Shown here: positions 1 through 7,230 of the stretch, piece after piece
Layout: every line of letters starts with the position of its first letter
How positions within the stretch are numbered: position 1 is the first letter of the stretch
Source of the DNA: Solidesulfovibrio magneticus RS-1
Lineage (GTDB): Bacteria; Desulfobacterota; Desulfovibrionia; Desulfovibrionales; Desulfovibrionaceae
Direction of reading: 5' to 3'
Assembly: GCF_000010665.1 (NCBI RefSeq)
Contig: NC_012796.1
Coordinates: 3,315,501 to 3,379,500, forward strand
Length of the DNA: 64,000 nt
Translations under genes and position numbers: made by a program
Notes under the pieces: generated by a model
The model's input: the letters and a program-made list of their open reading frames with translations, nothing else
The model's database searches: none
What the model was told of the DNA's origin: nothing

Positions 1-1727
1 CCCAGCCTGGCATCGATCATTCTTTGCAAATTGAAGATTCTTTCCCCAATTCTTTCGATCGACTCCGTTGTAAATTCTTTTCCAGTCGCCGTGGACAACA
101 TGCGCGCGGAAATGCCGGCCCGCGTAATATTGTTGTCAACGATGCAGGCTATCCGTCTGCACAAGATGAGGCTTTCGTTGGCGACAACCCAATTGCCTAT
201 CCTGACGTTTAGCTTGCACCACCCTTTGGGCTCACCCTTGCTGAACATTGCATGGTCGTCAGCTCCGACAACCTCCTTGACTATTTCGGCCGCCTCCTCC
301 CTTGTATACCCTCTGCCAGAACGAAGTCCTTCTTTTCCCGGGAATTCCCAGCTGAAATCGGCCAGACCAATTGACTGCCACCCCCAGGTCTCCAAGCAAG
401 CACCCCTATAGGGCGTAAAATGGCACATGACAGCCGGGCCGATATTCCTCCTGTCCGTCCGCGGATCGTCCTTACCGTATCCGGTCGTCCCCCGCACCGT
501 GTTGTCGTACTTTCGAGCTTCGGGAAACAGCCTGGCAATGTTCATTTTCCCTTCGGCAACAAGGTTGCCAATACGCTCCCGCTTCGCCATCCAGTGGATC
601 ATCTCCTCGATGATCTTGCCATCTCCGGAATCAAGTTCGAGTCCGTCGGTGTCTTTTGCGGAAAGGACGCCATCTTTGTATAATTGCATGACGATGCCAA
701 TATCACCAGGTCCTTCTTTCCAATCTATTCCATAGTCGTTGAGCAAATCGGAATAATAATTCAGCGCTTCAAGGTCGTTGACGCCCAGAGCGGAAAAGCT
801 CTCCTGGTTTGCGATCTCCGGCCCCGTTCCGCGTGTCGGATATTTTCCCCTGCTCTGTTCATGATATCCACAACAAGCCATATGACAGTTCCAGCATGCT
901 TCGAGCCTGACAGCGTAATCATAAATGTGTTCGGCCAGCCTTGGCTTGAAAGGTGTCGTATGAAAATAGGCGAGCCAGAGTGCAAAGCGCGGCCAAGCGC
1001 TGTTTTCTTTAATGGCATTGCGAAAATCTGCATCGTTCTCCAGAAACGCTTTCGGGTCGGCAACATTGACGCCCTTTTTGCCTCTGACAACGATCGCTTT
1101 CAGATTTTTCGACCCAAGCACGGCTCCTGTACCACATTTTCCGCCAGCAGACTTGAATCCATCGATCATGGCGGTCGCATGGCGTACCAGGTTTTCACCG
1201 GCTGGCCCTATGACAACGCTGCAGACTTCACCATGCTGCTTTTTCAGCGTCGACACCGTTTGGTGCGCGCCCAGACCCCACAGTTCCGATGCATCCTTAA
1301 TGCTCACGGAATCGTCGTCGATCCAGAGATACACAGGCTGATCGGCTTTCCCCGTAATGACCAAAGCGTCATACCCCGCCTGCTTGAGCATCGCATGGAC
1401 GAAGCCGCCGCCCGAACCGCCGCCAAGATGTCCGGTCACCGGGCTGATGTATTGATATATCCCTCTTCCGCCCTGGGTGGAGAGCCCGGTCAACGGGCCC
1501 ATGGCGATGACGAAGATATTGTCCGGACTCAACGGGTCGAACCCCGCCCGTATATCCTTTTCAAGGATATAATCCCAGATAATCTTGTCGGCGAGCCCCA
1601 TTCCTCCAAGATATTTCTCAAGCAATTCCTCGGACAACGGTATACTTTGTACCGTTTTTTCCGACAAATCGACTCTCAGAATACAACGGTTCCAACCACA
1701 GACCAAGGTATTAGCGTTCTCTTCCAT
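1..1727 (-). CDS. Aldehyde:ferredoxin oxidoreductase (tungsten type), 3' end cut by window edge
   Basis: Family role: oxidises aldehydes to carboxylates on a tungsten bis-pyranopterin cofactor and passes electrons through a 4Fe-4S cubane. The frame opens at ATG 1727 and is open to base 1, giving about 575 residues against roughly 600 for the family, so only the extreme C-terminus is missing. The cubane ligands are visible: CWNCHMAC gives Cys278, 281 and 285, and LILC gives Cys523, the spacing known from Pyrococcus AOR. The start lies one base after the stop of the 4Fe-4S gene, so the two are surely one operon. The last visible residues (FNLQRMIDARL) match the usual C-terminal end. The substrate cannot be told from sequence. 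The long open frames on the opposite strand are shadows. Confidence 0.93.
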   Translation of the reverse strand, partial: MEENANTLVCGWNRCILRVDLSEKTVQSIPLSEELLEKYLGGMGLADKIIWDYILEKDIRAGFDPLSPDNIFVIAMGPLTGLSTQGGRGIYQYISPVTGHLGGGSGGGFVHAMLKQAGYDALVITGKADQPVYLWIDDDSVSIKDASELWGLGAHQTVSTLKKQHGEVCSVVIGPAGENLVRHATAMIDGFKSAGGKCGTGAVLGSKNLKAIVVRGKKGVNVADPKAFLENDADFRNAIKENSAWPRFALWLAYFHTTPFKPRLAEHIYDYAVRLEACWNCHMACCGYHEQSRGKYPTRGTGPEIANQESFSALGVNDLEALNYYSDLLNDYGIDWKEGPGDIGIVMQLYKDGVLSAKDTDGLELDSGDGKIIEEMIHWMAKRERIGNLVAEGKMNIARLFPEARKYDNTVRGTTGYGKDDPRTDRRNIGPAVMCHFTPYRGACLETWGWQSIGLADFSWEFPGKEGLRSGRGYTREEAAEIVKEVVGADDHAMFSKGEPKGWCKLNVRIGNWVVANESLILCRRIACIVDNNITRAGISARMLSTATGKEFTTESIERIGERIFNLQRMIDARL

Positions 1728-1728
1728 A

Positions 1729-2280
1729 CTATACGGCCTTCTCAAGCTTGATCACCAAAGATGGACACTTCCCGATGCACTGTGGATCATCATCATTATC
1801 GTGGCACAGGTCGCATTTCACGATCTTATCAAGCTCCTTCGAATACCAACAGGCATGATATGGGCATGCCTTCACACAGGCGCGGCAGCGAATGCAGGCA
1901 TCATGGTCAATCAAAACGGCACCGAGCTTGTCGCTACGAAAATGGGCGTGCTTCGGGCAGACCTCATCGCATGGCGGTATGCCAGGACAATGCCGACATA
2001 TCGAGTGGTCAAGCATTTGTTCCTTTTCGCGAAGGGTCCACTCGTTCGTGTGGTGGCCGATTCGTATCCCTGAGAATTCCGAGGAACTGCGTCCTTCATG
2101 TGAAAGCGCGCACACCACCATGCAGGACATGCAGCCTGTACATTTTTCGGTTGGCCTGACGTGATCGTTGGTGCAGGCCGTTTCTCCTTCCGCCACAACC
2201 AACCGCATGATGTTCTTCATTTTATAGACTAGCAACGCAAGTCTGGCATCTTTCATGTCTTGATCGTTTTTCTTTTCCAT
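1729..2280 (-). CDS. Four-cluster 4Fe-4S ferredoxin, electron partner of the adjacent aldehyde oxidoreductase
   Basis: A protein of 183 residues with cysteine groups of the DMSO-reductase-B/HycB type: CTGCMSCMVVC (Cys47, 50, 53, 57), then CRHC...CDEVCP, CIRCRACVKACP and CDLC...CIGKCP, enough for four cubanes. It has no signal peptide, so it should act in the cytoplasm. ATG 2280 is chosen because GAAGGGGG precedes it at good spacing; an in-frame ATG at 2349 would add 23 unconvincing residues. It is translated just ahead of the oxidoreductase with a one-base gap, which fits the role of passing electrons from the W enzyme to an unseen acceptor. Family assignment is firm; the partner is inferred from context. 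Confidence 0.88.
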   Translation of the reverse strand: MEKKNDQDMKDARLALLVYKMKNIMRLVVAEGETACTNDHVRPTEKCTGCMSCMVVCALSHEGRSSSEFSGIRIGHHTNEWTLREKEQMLDHSICRHCPGIPPCDEVCPKHAHFRSDKLGAVLIDHDACIRCRACVKACPYHACWYSKELDKIVKCDLCHDNDDDPQCIGKCPSLVIKLEKAV

Positions 2281-2880
2281 CGCGGCCCCCTTCGTTACGC
2301 TGGCGTGGACGCCCGTGCCGTCATGCGGCGGCCGGATGCGCTGTTCCATCCCGTGTCACGTCACATGCGCAGGCGGCAACAGCCACTAGCAGGCAACAGC
2401 GCCCGCGCGCAGGCCGGCACGACAAACGCTCGTCATCAACTGGCTGTGCTAGCGACGCCCAACGGATGCCTTCCTGCATAATTCGCCTTCGCCGACCTTC
2501 CTTCTTTGTTTTTCGTAACACGGAGTCAACGTCGAAGTCTGTCAAGGCTTTTCCTGATACATTGTAGCGAAATTCAGGGACAGACAATAAAATGTACTCC
2601 CAGCAACAGTTTGCATGTCATAAACACGGGCCATGACAATCAGACTCTATGTTTTGAACTACAAAAACAGAGAAACTACTTCAATATGCATTAATTACAC
2701 ATTGCATATGTTAGTTCAATCTGTAGCAAACAAGGCAACAGGAGGGCAAAACTCATTGATTTTAGTCTTCATTTTGAAGCAAATCCTTGCAGAACCGTTT
2801 CTAGTATCCATCAACTTTCACTCTCACAGTGAATCCGCCAAGACATTGGCCGACCTGTTTGGTCTAGAGCCAACCGCTTT
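2281..2880. other. Intergenic region upstream of the aldehyde oxidoreductase operon, with an AT-rich part
   Basis: No convincing gene. The part next to the ferredoxin gene is GC-rich and should be its leader. On the minus strand a TTGACA (2545-2540) could be a -35 element, but no good -10 follows. From about 2500 to 2880 the DNA is clearly AT-richer than the rest of the window and ends at the IS inverted repeat. An open frame starting at 2633 runs straight into the IS and has no family look. Confidence 0.5.
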
Positions 2881-4334
2881 TAACAGGCCGTTGCAAAAAG
2901 CTGTTTCCGGCTATTCTCCCCCGCAGATGATGGCGATGGGGATGATCCCGCAGCATCGTCCCTTGACCACCATGACGATGGCCAAATAGGCCATTGAGGG
3001 ATGCTGGTCAGGCCAAATGAGCGCAAGCCAGGCACTGGCCCAGCCCCTGGGGGTGCCATGGCCGGTCTTGACCCGCATCAGCAGGCCGAGATTGAAACCA
3101 GCCACATGGACCAGATAGCGTTTCCGGATGTTCTCTCGTCCTCTGAGCCAGACCCGGCGCATGCCGCCGCACCGGTCCAGCGTATGCTCGAAGCTTCTTT
3201 CGACCAGTTCCGTCCGCTGTTTTCCCATGGCCTTCCCGACCATCGAGGATATCCGGATTCGGTTGTTGTACACGGCGCGTCGCGCCTCTTGGTCGCCACG
3301 CCAGGAGTTCAGACCGTTGCGTTTGGGTTCGGCGATTCTCGTCCGCCATGGTCCACCGTCCAGAACCTTGAGGACATCCCGGGAGAAATAGCCTTTATCC
3401 GCGACCAGTTCCGCAGGGTCGTCCGGGCATGGCGGTGTGGAAGTGACCCGCCGCAGACTTTCTTGAGCGGCTTTCAGCGTCGTTTGCAGAGTCGAGGTGT
3501 CCCCTTTGTCCGCTTCATGCACCTCGGCCGCCACCACCGCGCCGGTGTCCAGGTCCACCGCGTGCTCGGGCTTGTACGCCAGATGCGTTCGGCCATCCTT
3601 CATCTTGGCGATCTTCGCCTCGGGATCGACCGGTGACCGCCAGTCCTTGTTCGAAAGCGTCTTGCCGACGCGCTTGCGGTCCATGCGAGCCAGATCCTCA
3701 TCTATCGGAGAGTCGATGCCGCTCTCCTTGGCCATGCGCAGGAGCATCTTGCGGTAGCTCTCACTCGTGTCCCGGCGCACGATGGTTTTGAGCGCCGCGT
3801 TGGCCTCCATGGTCGAAGCGTCCACGCCAATGCGGCCTCCAAGGACCAAGCCATCCTTGCTGAGCAGCTTGAGAACCCAGGTGAAAACCTCTTGGTGGGT
3901 CGCCAGTGGCAGACGGGACCGTGTCCGGCTGAGCGAGGAATGATCCGGCACAGACTCCTTGGGCGAAAGCTGGAGAAAATTCCGGAGGGAAAGCGAATCA
4001 GCGCAGCGCCACTCAATGCCGCGCTCGCTGTCGATGCCCTCGAAATACCCCACGAGGTGCATCCGAAAATACCGGCCAGGCGGAATGGAGGGACGCCCCT
4101 TGTCGGAATAGAAGGGCTTGCACAGCTTCTCGGCGAAACCATCGAAGCCGGCTTTCCGGAGAATCTGCTGGAGACGATCGTAAAAAACGTGCCCACGAGA
4201 CCGAGGGATCTCATCCCAGGCCAGATACATCGTCCCCTGCTGATCACCCTGACGGCCAAGCCCCATCAGATCACCTCCGGAACCCCGATGGCTGGATTCT
4301 CGGTCACTTGGCGGAGTTTTTCAACACGCTGTTA
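2881..4334. mobile_element. IS1182-type insertion sequence (IS5 superfamily)
   Basis: One transposase gene lies between imperfect terminal inverted repeats. The left end begins TAACAGGCCGTTGCAAAAAG (2881). The right end, read inward from 4334, begins TAACAGCGTGTTGAAAAACT. No target-site duplication is visible: left flank ...CGCTTT, right flank GCGCTGG. The right flank is the inside of a phage tail-fibre reading frame while the left flank is unrelated AT-rich DNA, so the element marks a rearrangement or deletion end. Confidence 0.8.
2911..4266 (-). CDS. IS1182-family DDE transposase
   Basis: A 451-residue transposase of the IS1182 type with an N-terminal DUF772-like region and a DDE catalytic core. 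Candidate acidic residues sit in RIGVDASTMEAN, ELVADKGYFS and ELVERSFEHT, followed by the family's C-terminal RKRYLVHVAGFNLG. Length is normal for the family and no frameshift is visible, so it may still be active. ATG 4266 is preceded by GGAGGTGATCTG at ideal spacing, which decides it over the later ATG at 4230. The stop lies 30 bp inside the left inverted repeat. Confidence 0.92.
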   Translation of the reverse strand: MGLGRQGDQQGTMYLAWDEIPRSRGHVFYDRLQQILRKAGFDGFAEKLCKPFYSDKGRPSIPPGRYFRMHLVGYFEGIDSERGIEWRCADSLSLRNFLQLSPKESVPDHSSLSRTRSRLPLATHQEVFTWVLKLLSKDGLVLGGRIGVDASTMEANAALKTIVRRDTSESYRKMLLRMAKESGIDSPIDEDLARMDRKRVGKTLSNKDWRSPVDPEAKIAKMKDGRTHLAYKPEHAVDLDTGAVVAAEVHEADKGDTSTLQTTLKAAQESLRRVTSTPPCPDDPAELVADKGYFSRDVLKVLDGGPWRTRIAEPKRNGLNSWRGDQEARRAVYNNRIRISSMVGKAMGKQRTELVERSFEHTLDRCGGMRRVWLRGRENIRKRYLVHVAGFNLGLLMRVKTGHGTPRGWASAWLALIWPDQHPSMAYLAIVMVVKGRCCGIIPIAIICGGE

Positions 4335-4819
4335 GCGCTGGTTCGGCGAGCTCTGCCAGGGCCGGTGGGTTGGGAAGACAGTCAGGGGTGTTCGATTTGG
4401 CGCAAGTCAAAATCGAGCCCGGAGACGTCTCAACGCCTTTTTTCCCGAGGACAACGGCCGAAGAGTTGCTTCTGTGCATGAGGTATTATCAGTCTACCTA
4501 TCCCATGGGAATAGCCCCTGGCACAGCCACGGGGAACTACGGGCCTGAAGGCGGCGTCAACCTTGGAACTGGGCAGACTGACTTCTGGGATTTTGGGCAG
4601 CGGAAGTTCTATGTGCCCATGCGCTCCACTCCGACGCTGACCTTTTACAGCCCTGCGACAGGGGCAAGCGGCGTTTTACGGAACTTGAACACCGCATCAG
4701 ACATGACGGCAAATACAATCTTCATTTCCCCTGCGGGCTATCGCGTCAATCAAACCGGGGCAACAGGAGCGAACCAGGGGTGGTCATGGCATTGGACCGC
4801 CGACGCCGAACTCTATTAG
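4335..4819 (+). pseudogene. Truncated phage tail-fibre protein (C-terminal part)
   Basis: The frame is open from the IS border to the stop at 4817-4819 and has no proper start; a TTG at 4370 is the first possible one. The segment FDLAQVKIEPGDVSTPF followed by EELLLCMRYYQ is the signature found just before the C-terminus of many phage tail-fibre/receptor-binding proteins (their usual form is VQxExGxxATPFE...CQRYYQ). Everything N-terminal has been lost at the IS junction. The remaining roughly 150 residues are intact, and the tail-assembly gene follows immediately. Confidence 0.72.
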
Positions 4820-4828
4820 GTGGCCTAC

Positions 4829-5332
4829 ATGCGGATATTCATAAACAACGGTTCGACGATTCGTTCTTCCGAAGGGGCCGATATTCCGGTCGATGCGCAA
4901 AACGGGCAATACCAACAATTTTTGGCCCTTGAAGCAGCCGGCGAAGCCGTCCTTGTTGATGACGCCGGCTCGACGCTGGAGGAAATCAAGACGGCACGGA
5001 TGGCCAAAGTCACGGCACTGCGGGACCAGATTCGCGCCCGTGGCGTCGCTTTCGGCGCTGCCCGACTGGCCGCCATGCCCGAGGATCAGGGCACCTACGG
5101 CGATTCCATCACCTACTTGAGTTGGAAGCCCGAAGGCACCCGCATCAAATGGAAGGCGGCGACGGGGTGGATCGAGGTGGACCTGGCCACGCTTCGGACG
5201 GCTGCGGAAGTCGTCGGCGACTTCATCGAAGCGCTTTTTGACGCCGAGCACGCCCACCATGTCGCCATCAACGCGCTGACAAGCGTGGAAGCGGTTCGGG
5301 CCTATGACATCACCACGGGCTGGCCAGAGTAA
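4829..5332 (+). CDS. Phage tail-fibre assembly-like protein (DUF4376-type)
   Basis: A 167-residue protein with a short N-terminal beta region (MRIFINNGSTIRSS), a charged linker (EEIKTARMAKVTALRDQIRA) and a C-terminal helical part ending in AYDITTGWPE. The layout of a KxxR-type helix, a region that reads the fibre, and a final helix (HHVAINALTSVEAVRAYD) is typical of DUF4376 proteins encoded right after tail fibres. ATG 4829 is preferred because TTAGGTGG lies 5 bases upstream; an in-frame GTG at 4820 abuts the fibre stop. Without the intact fibre it probably has no job now. Confidence 0.65.
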   Translation: MRIFINNGSTIRSSEGADIPVDAQNGQYQQFLALEAAGEAVLVDDAGSTLEEIKTARMAKVTALRDQIRARGVAFGAARLAAMPEDQGTYGDSITYLSWKPEGTRIKWKAATGWIEVDLATLRTAAEVVGDFIEALFDAEHAHHVAINALTSVEAVRAYDITTGWPE

Positions 5333-5337
5333 CAGTC

Positions 5338-5577
5338 ATGGGAACCAAGATAAAACGCTATTTCTGGAACATCCTCCTTGGCCTGGACCAGTTCCTTTCC
5401 GTCCTCACCGGCGGCGATCCCGACGAGACGGTTTCGAGCCGGGCCGGCAAGGCCGCCGTCGCCGGCAGCCGCCTCGGCCGTCTGCTGGAGGCGGGCTTGG
5501 ATGCCGTCTTCGGGGCCGGCCATTGCCGCCGCTCCATCGAACCGGACGAAGGGGGAGAACGGGTAGCAAGGTATTAG
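5338..5577 (+). CDS. Small conserved phage protein of unknown function
   Basis: A 79-residue protein starting MGTKIKRYFWNILLGLDQFL and containing GGDPDETVSSRAGKAA. The core (LDQFLSVLTGGDPDETVSSR) resembles a short protein often seen between tail-fibre and lysis genes of tailed prophages, where its role is not known. It has no long membrane helix. It starts 5 bases after the tail-assembly gene, so the two are cotranscribed. Function is not claimed. Confidence 0.55.
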   Translation: MGTKIKRYFWNILLGLDQFLSVLTGGDPDETVSSRAGKAAVAGSRLGRLLEAGLDAVFGAGHCRRSIEPDEGGERVARY

Positions 5578-5713
5578 GAGAGAGCAAGAAGAGGAGCGGC
5601 AGGGCGGCGGACACCGCCCCACCGACGCGATGCGTGAACATCGCGCCACGGCCGAAGCCGCGCTCCAGCCCGCGCGGGCGTTAGAGGGCTACCGCTTCCG
5701 GCCCAACCTGTAA
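5575..5713 (+). other. Possible very small phage reading frame or frameshifted relic
   Basis: Between the 79-residue protein and com there is an open frame with protein-like composition (QEERQGGGHRPTDAMREHRA, then a segment ending in GYRFRPNL) and a TAA at 5711-5713. Its only ATG (5630) would give 27 residues; further upstream only a rare ATT start exists, overlapping the previous stop. It may be the tail of a lysis-type protein that lost its start. Weak evidence. Confidence 0.25.
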
Positions 5714-5721
5714 AGGCAAGC

Positions 5722-5889
5722 ATGGAGATACGTTGCGGACAATGCGGACGTTTACTGGCCAAAGGCACCGGGACCATCGAAATCAAATGCCCCCGCTGCC
5801 GCACCATCAACCACGTGAGGGCCGCGAGCCCCGAAGACCGTCCCGAAAGGGCAGACAAGGAATGCTCGCGTGGCCCAACAGCTCTTTGA
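5722..5889 (+). CDS. com: Com-like zinc-finger translational regulator
   Basis: A 55-residue protein with four cysteines in a zinc ribbon: CGQC (Cys5, 8) and CPRC (Cys23, 26), as in phage Mu Com (CKNC...CPRC). In Mu, Com binds the mRNA of the overlapping mom gene and switches on its translation; mom then modifies phage DNA. Here the last 20 bases of com overlap the start of a DNA methyltransferase gene in another frame, the same layout with a methyltransferase in the place of mom. The ATG at 5722 follows AAAGGCAAGC, a moderate ribosome site. Regulation of the methyltransferase by Com is inferred. Confidence 0.8.
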   Translation: MEIRCGQCGRLLAKGTGTIEIKCPRCRTINHVRAASPEDRPERADKECSRGPTAL

Positions 5890-6610
5890 CAACGGCACGC
5901 TTTACCAAGGCGACGCCCTTTCGATCCTTCGGGAACTTCCCGGCGACGTCGTGGACCTGGTGCTCACCGATCCGCCGTATTCCAGCGGCGGCTTGAACTT
6001 GTCGGCGCGCCAGGTCAACCCGGCGGCAAAGTACCAGAACACCGGCACCAGGAGGGTTTATCCTCCCATGCTCGGCGATCTCAAGGACCAGCGCTCTTTC
6101 GTCATGTGGGCGTCGTTGTGGCTCGGGGAGTGCTGGCGGCTGGCCAGGGCTGGCGCGTCCTGCCTAGTCTTCAGCGACTGGCGGCAGCTCCCGGCCCTGA
6201 CCGACGCGATCCAGGCCGCCGGCTGGGCGTGGAAGGGGATTATCGTCTGGCACAAGCCCAACGCCCGGCCAAGCCTTGGTTCGTTCCGGCATGACGCCGA
6301 GTTCGTCATTCACGGCGTCAAGGACAGGATGCAAACCCATAGCCACCAATGTCTGCCGGGCGTTTTCACGTATGCCATGGACCCAAGGCAAAAGGTGCAC
6401 CTCACGGCCAAGCCGGTGCGACTCGTCAAGGACCTGCTTGCCGTGTCACCCGAAGGGGCCACCGTCCTCGACCCCTTCCTCGGCGGCGGCACCACGGCCA
6501 TGGCCTGTCTGGAGACAGGAAGGCGCTTTATCGGAGTGGAATTATCAACCGAATATGCCGCCCTCGCAGCCGCGCGAATCCGCGCCGCCGAAGAGGCGTT
6601 AAAAAACTAG
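5870..6610 (+). CDS. Phage DNA methyltransferase (DPPY, probably N6-adenine, beta-class order)
   Basis: A 246-residue S-adenosylmethionine-dependent DNA methyltransferase. The catalytic motif IV comes first, TDPPYSSGG at residues 33-41 (D34-P-P-Y), and the SAM-binding FxGxG-type motif lies near the C-terminus, VLDPFLGGGTTA around residue 201. This permuted order is that of beta-class enzymes; DPPY favours N6-adenine but does not prove it. The GTG start at 5870 overlaps com by 20 bases and has AAGGA upstream. No restriction endonuclease is nearby, so it is an orphan modification enzyme, as expected of phage self-protection. Length is typical. Confidence 0.88.
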   Translation: MAQQLFDNGTLYQGDALSILRELPGDVVDLVLTDPPYSSGGLNLSARQVNPAAKYQNTGTRRVYPPMLGDLKDQRSFVMWASLWLGECWRLARAGASCLVFSDWRQLPALTDAIQAAGWAWKGIIVWHKPNARPSLGSFRHDAEFVIHGVKDRMQTHSHQCLPGVFTYAMDPRQKVHLTAKPVRLVKDLLAVSPEGATVLDPFLGGGTTAMACLETGRRFIGVELSTEYAALAAARIRAAEEALKN

Positions 6611-6720
6611 AGGGAGAAAACAGGCGGCGTGCCAAACATAGTGCTAATCAGTGCCAAATCGCGCGCCGCCGTACATCGCAAACCGGGGGACAGGTGGGGG
6701 ACAAACTCCCCGCCCAACGC

Positions 6721-6753
6721 AAAAGGGGCTGGACCTCATCAGTCCAACCCCTT
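6721..6753 (-). terminator. Rho-independent terminator after tRNA-Arg
   Basis: Stem of GGGGCTGGAC (6725-6734) with GTCCAACCCC (6742-6751), with one mismatch/wobble and a short loop. Read on the minus strand it follows the tRNA CCA end and is followed by four T. On the plus strand the same hairpin is followed by TTGATTTTT, so it may stop the phage transcript as well. Confidence 0.6.
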
Positions 6754-6761
6754 GATTTTTA

Positions 6762-6838
6762 TGGTGCTCCCGGCGCGAATCGAACGCACGGCCTATCGCT
6801 TAGGAGGCGATCGCTCTATCCTACTGAGCTACGGGAGC
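6762..6838 (-). tRNA. tRNA-Arg(CCT)
   Basis: On the minus strand the sequence starts GCTCCCGTAGCTCAG and ends CGGGAGCACCA. The acceptor stem GCTCCCG/CGGGAGC pairs perfectly, the anticodon arm is ATCGC-CTCCTAA-GCGAT (anticodon CCT) and the T arm contains GTTCGATTC. CCA is encoded. Its 3' end faces the prophage remnant, as expected if the gene is the integration site. Confidence 0.95.
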
Positions 6839-7230
6839 CGGTCGACATATGAAACGATATTCATTCTTCCTTCAGTTTGTCCCGGAACCGCGCCCGAAGC
6901 TGAAGGCCATCTTGCTTATTTCACTGGCTTTCTCAAGATGACAGAAATGCCGCGCCGAAACTTTTGCCGGCAATTCAGCCAATTGACGCGCGACGAACAA
7001 ACTTTACTATTTGCCTCGCGAACGCTTGTCAAGAAAGGCTCGGCAGACCACACGGCCGACCGCTGCCCGCCGCTCCCGGGAAAAGGCGCGCAAGGCCGGC
7101 CGCAGTTTACTTCGGAAGAAACTGGCGTATACAGGGAAAAATCCCCTACGCGCCGCAACAAAGTTCAACGGCAAAAGCCACGGACGCCCGCCATCCCCAG
7201 GCGACGCGCCCAGCAACACAGGAGTTCCCC
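6839..7230. other. Intergenic region between tRNA-Arg and the degP-type gene
   Basis: Divergent promoter region for tRNA-Arg (minus) and the protease (plus). A sigma-70-like promoter for the protease is listed separately. About 220 bases of leader follow it with no recognised RNA element. The protease frame is open upstream to 6964, but that part has no signal-peptide or domain logic. Confidence 0.5.
6983..7010 (+). promoter_or_regulatory. Putative sigma-70 promoter of the degP-type protease
   Basis: TTGACG (6983-6988), a 16-base spacer and TACTAT (7005-7010). It is the best -35/-10 match in the gap and points to the protease gene. Predicted only. Confidence 0.4.

Larger units (their letters stand above)
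4335..6761. mobile_element. Prophage remnant: tail fibre, tail assembly, Com and DNA methyltransferase
   Basis: Five or six rightward genes or fragments, cut on the left by the IS and bounded on the right by the 3' end of tRNA-Arg, a classic phage integration site. The order tail fibre, DUF4376-like protein, small conserved phage protein, Com, methyltransferase is that of the distal end of Mu-like and other tailed prophages. No integrase, capsid, portal or terminase is present, so it is a dead end-piece. Confidence 0.75.

Noticed and set aside
684-1751. A 355-residue open frame on the plus strand
   Set aside because: It lies antisense over the aldehyde oxidoreductase, whose minus-strand frame has intact cluster motifs. 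The plus-strand translation has no family features.
2633-2989. A plus-strand frame in the AT-rich island
   Set aside because: It runs into the IS inverted repeat and continues antisense to the transposase; no ribosome site or similarity.
6964-7230. N-terminal extension of the DegP-type protease
   Set aside because: It would place 89 residues before a clear signal peptide; ATG 7231 has its own AGGAG.
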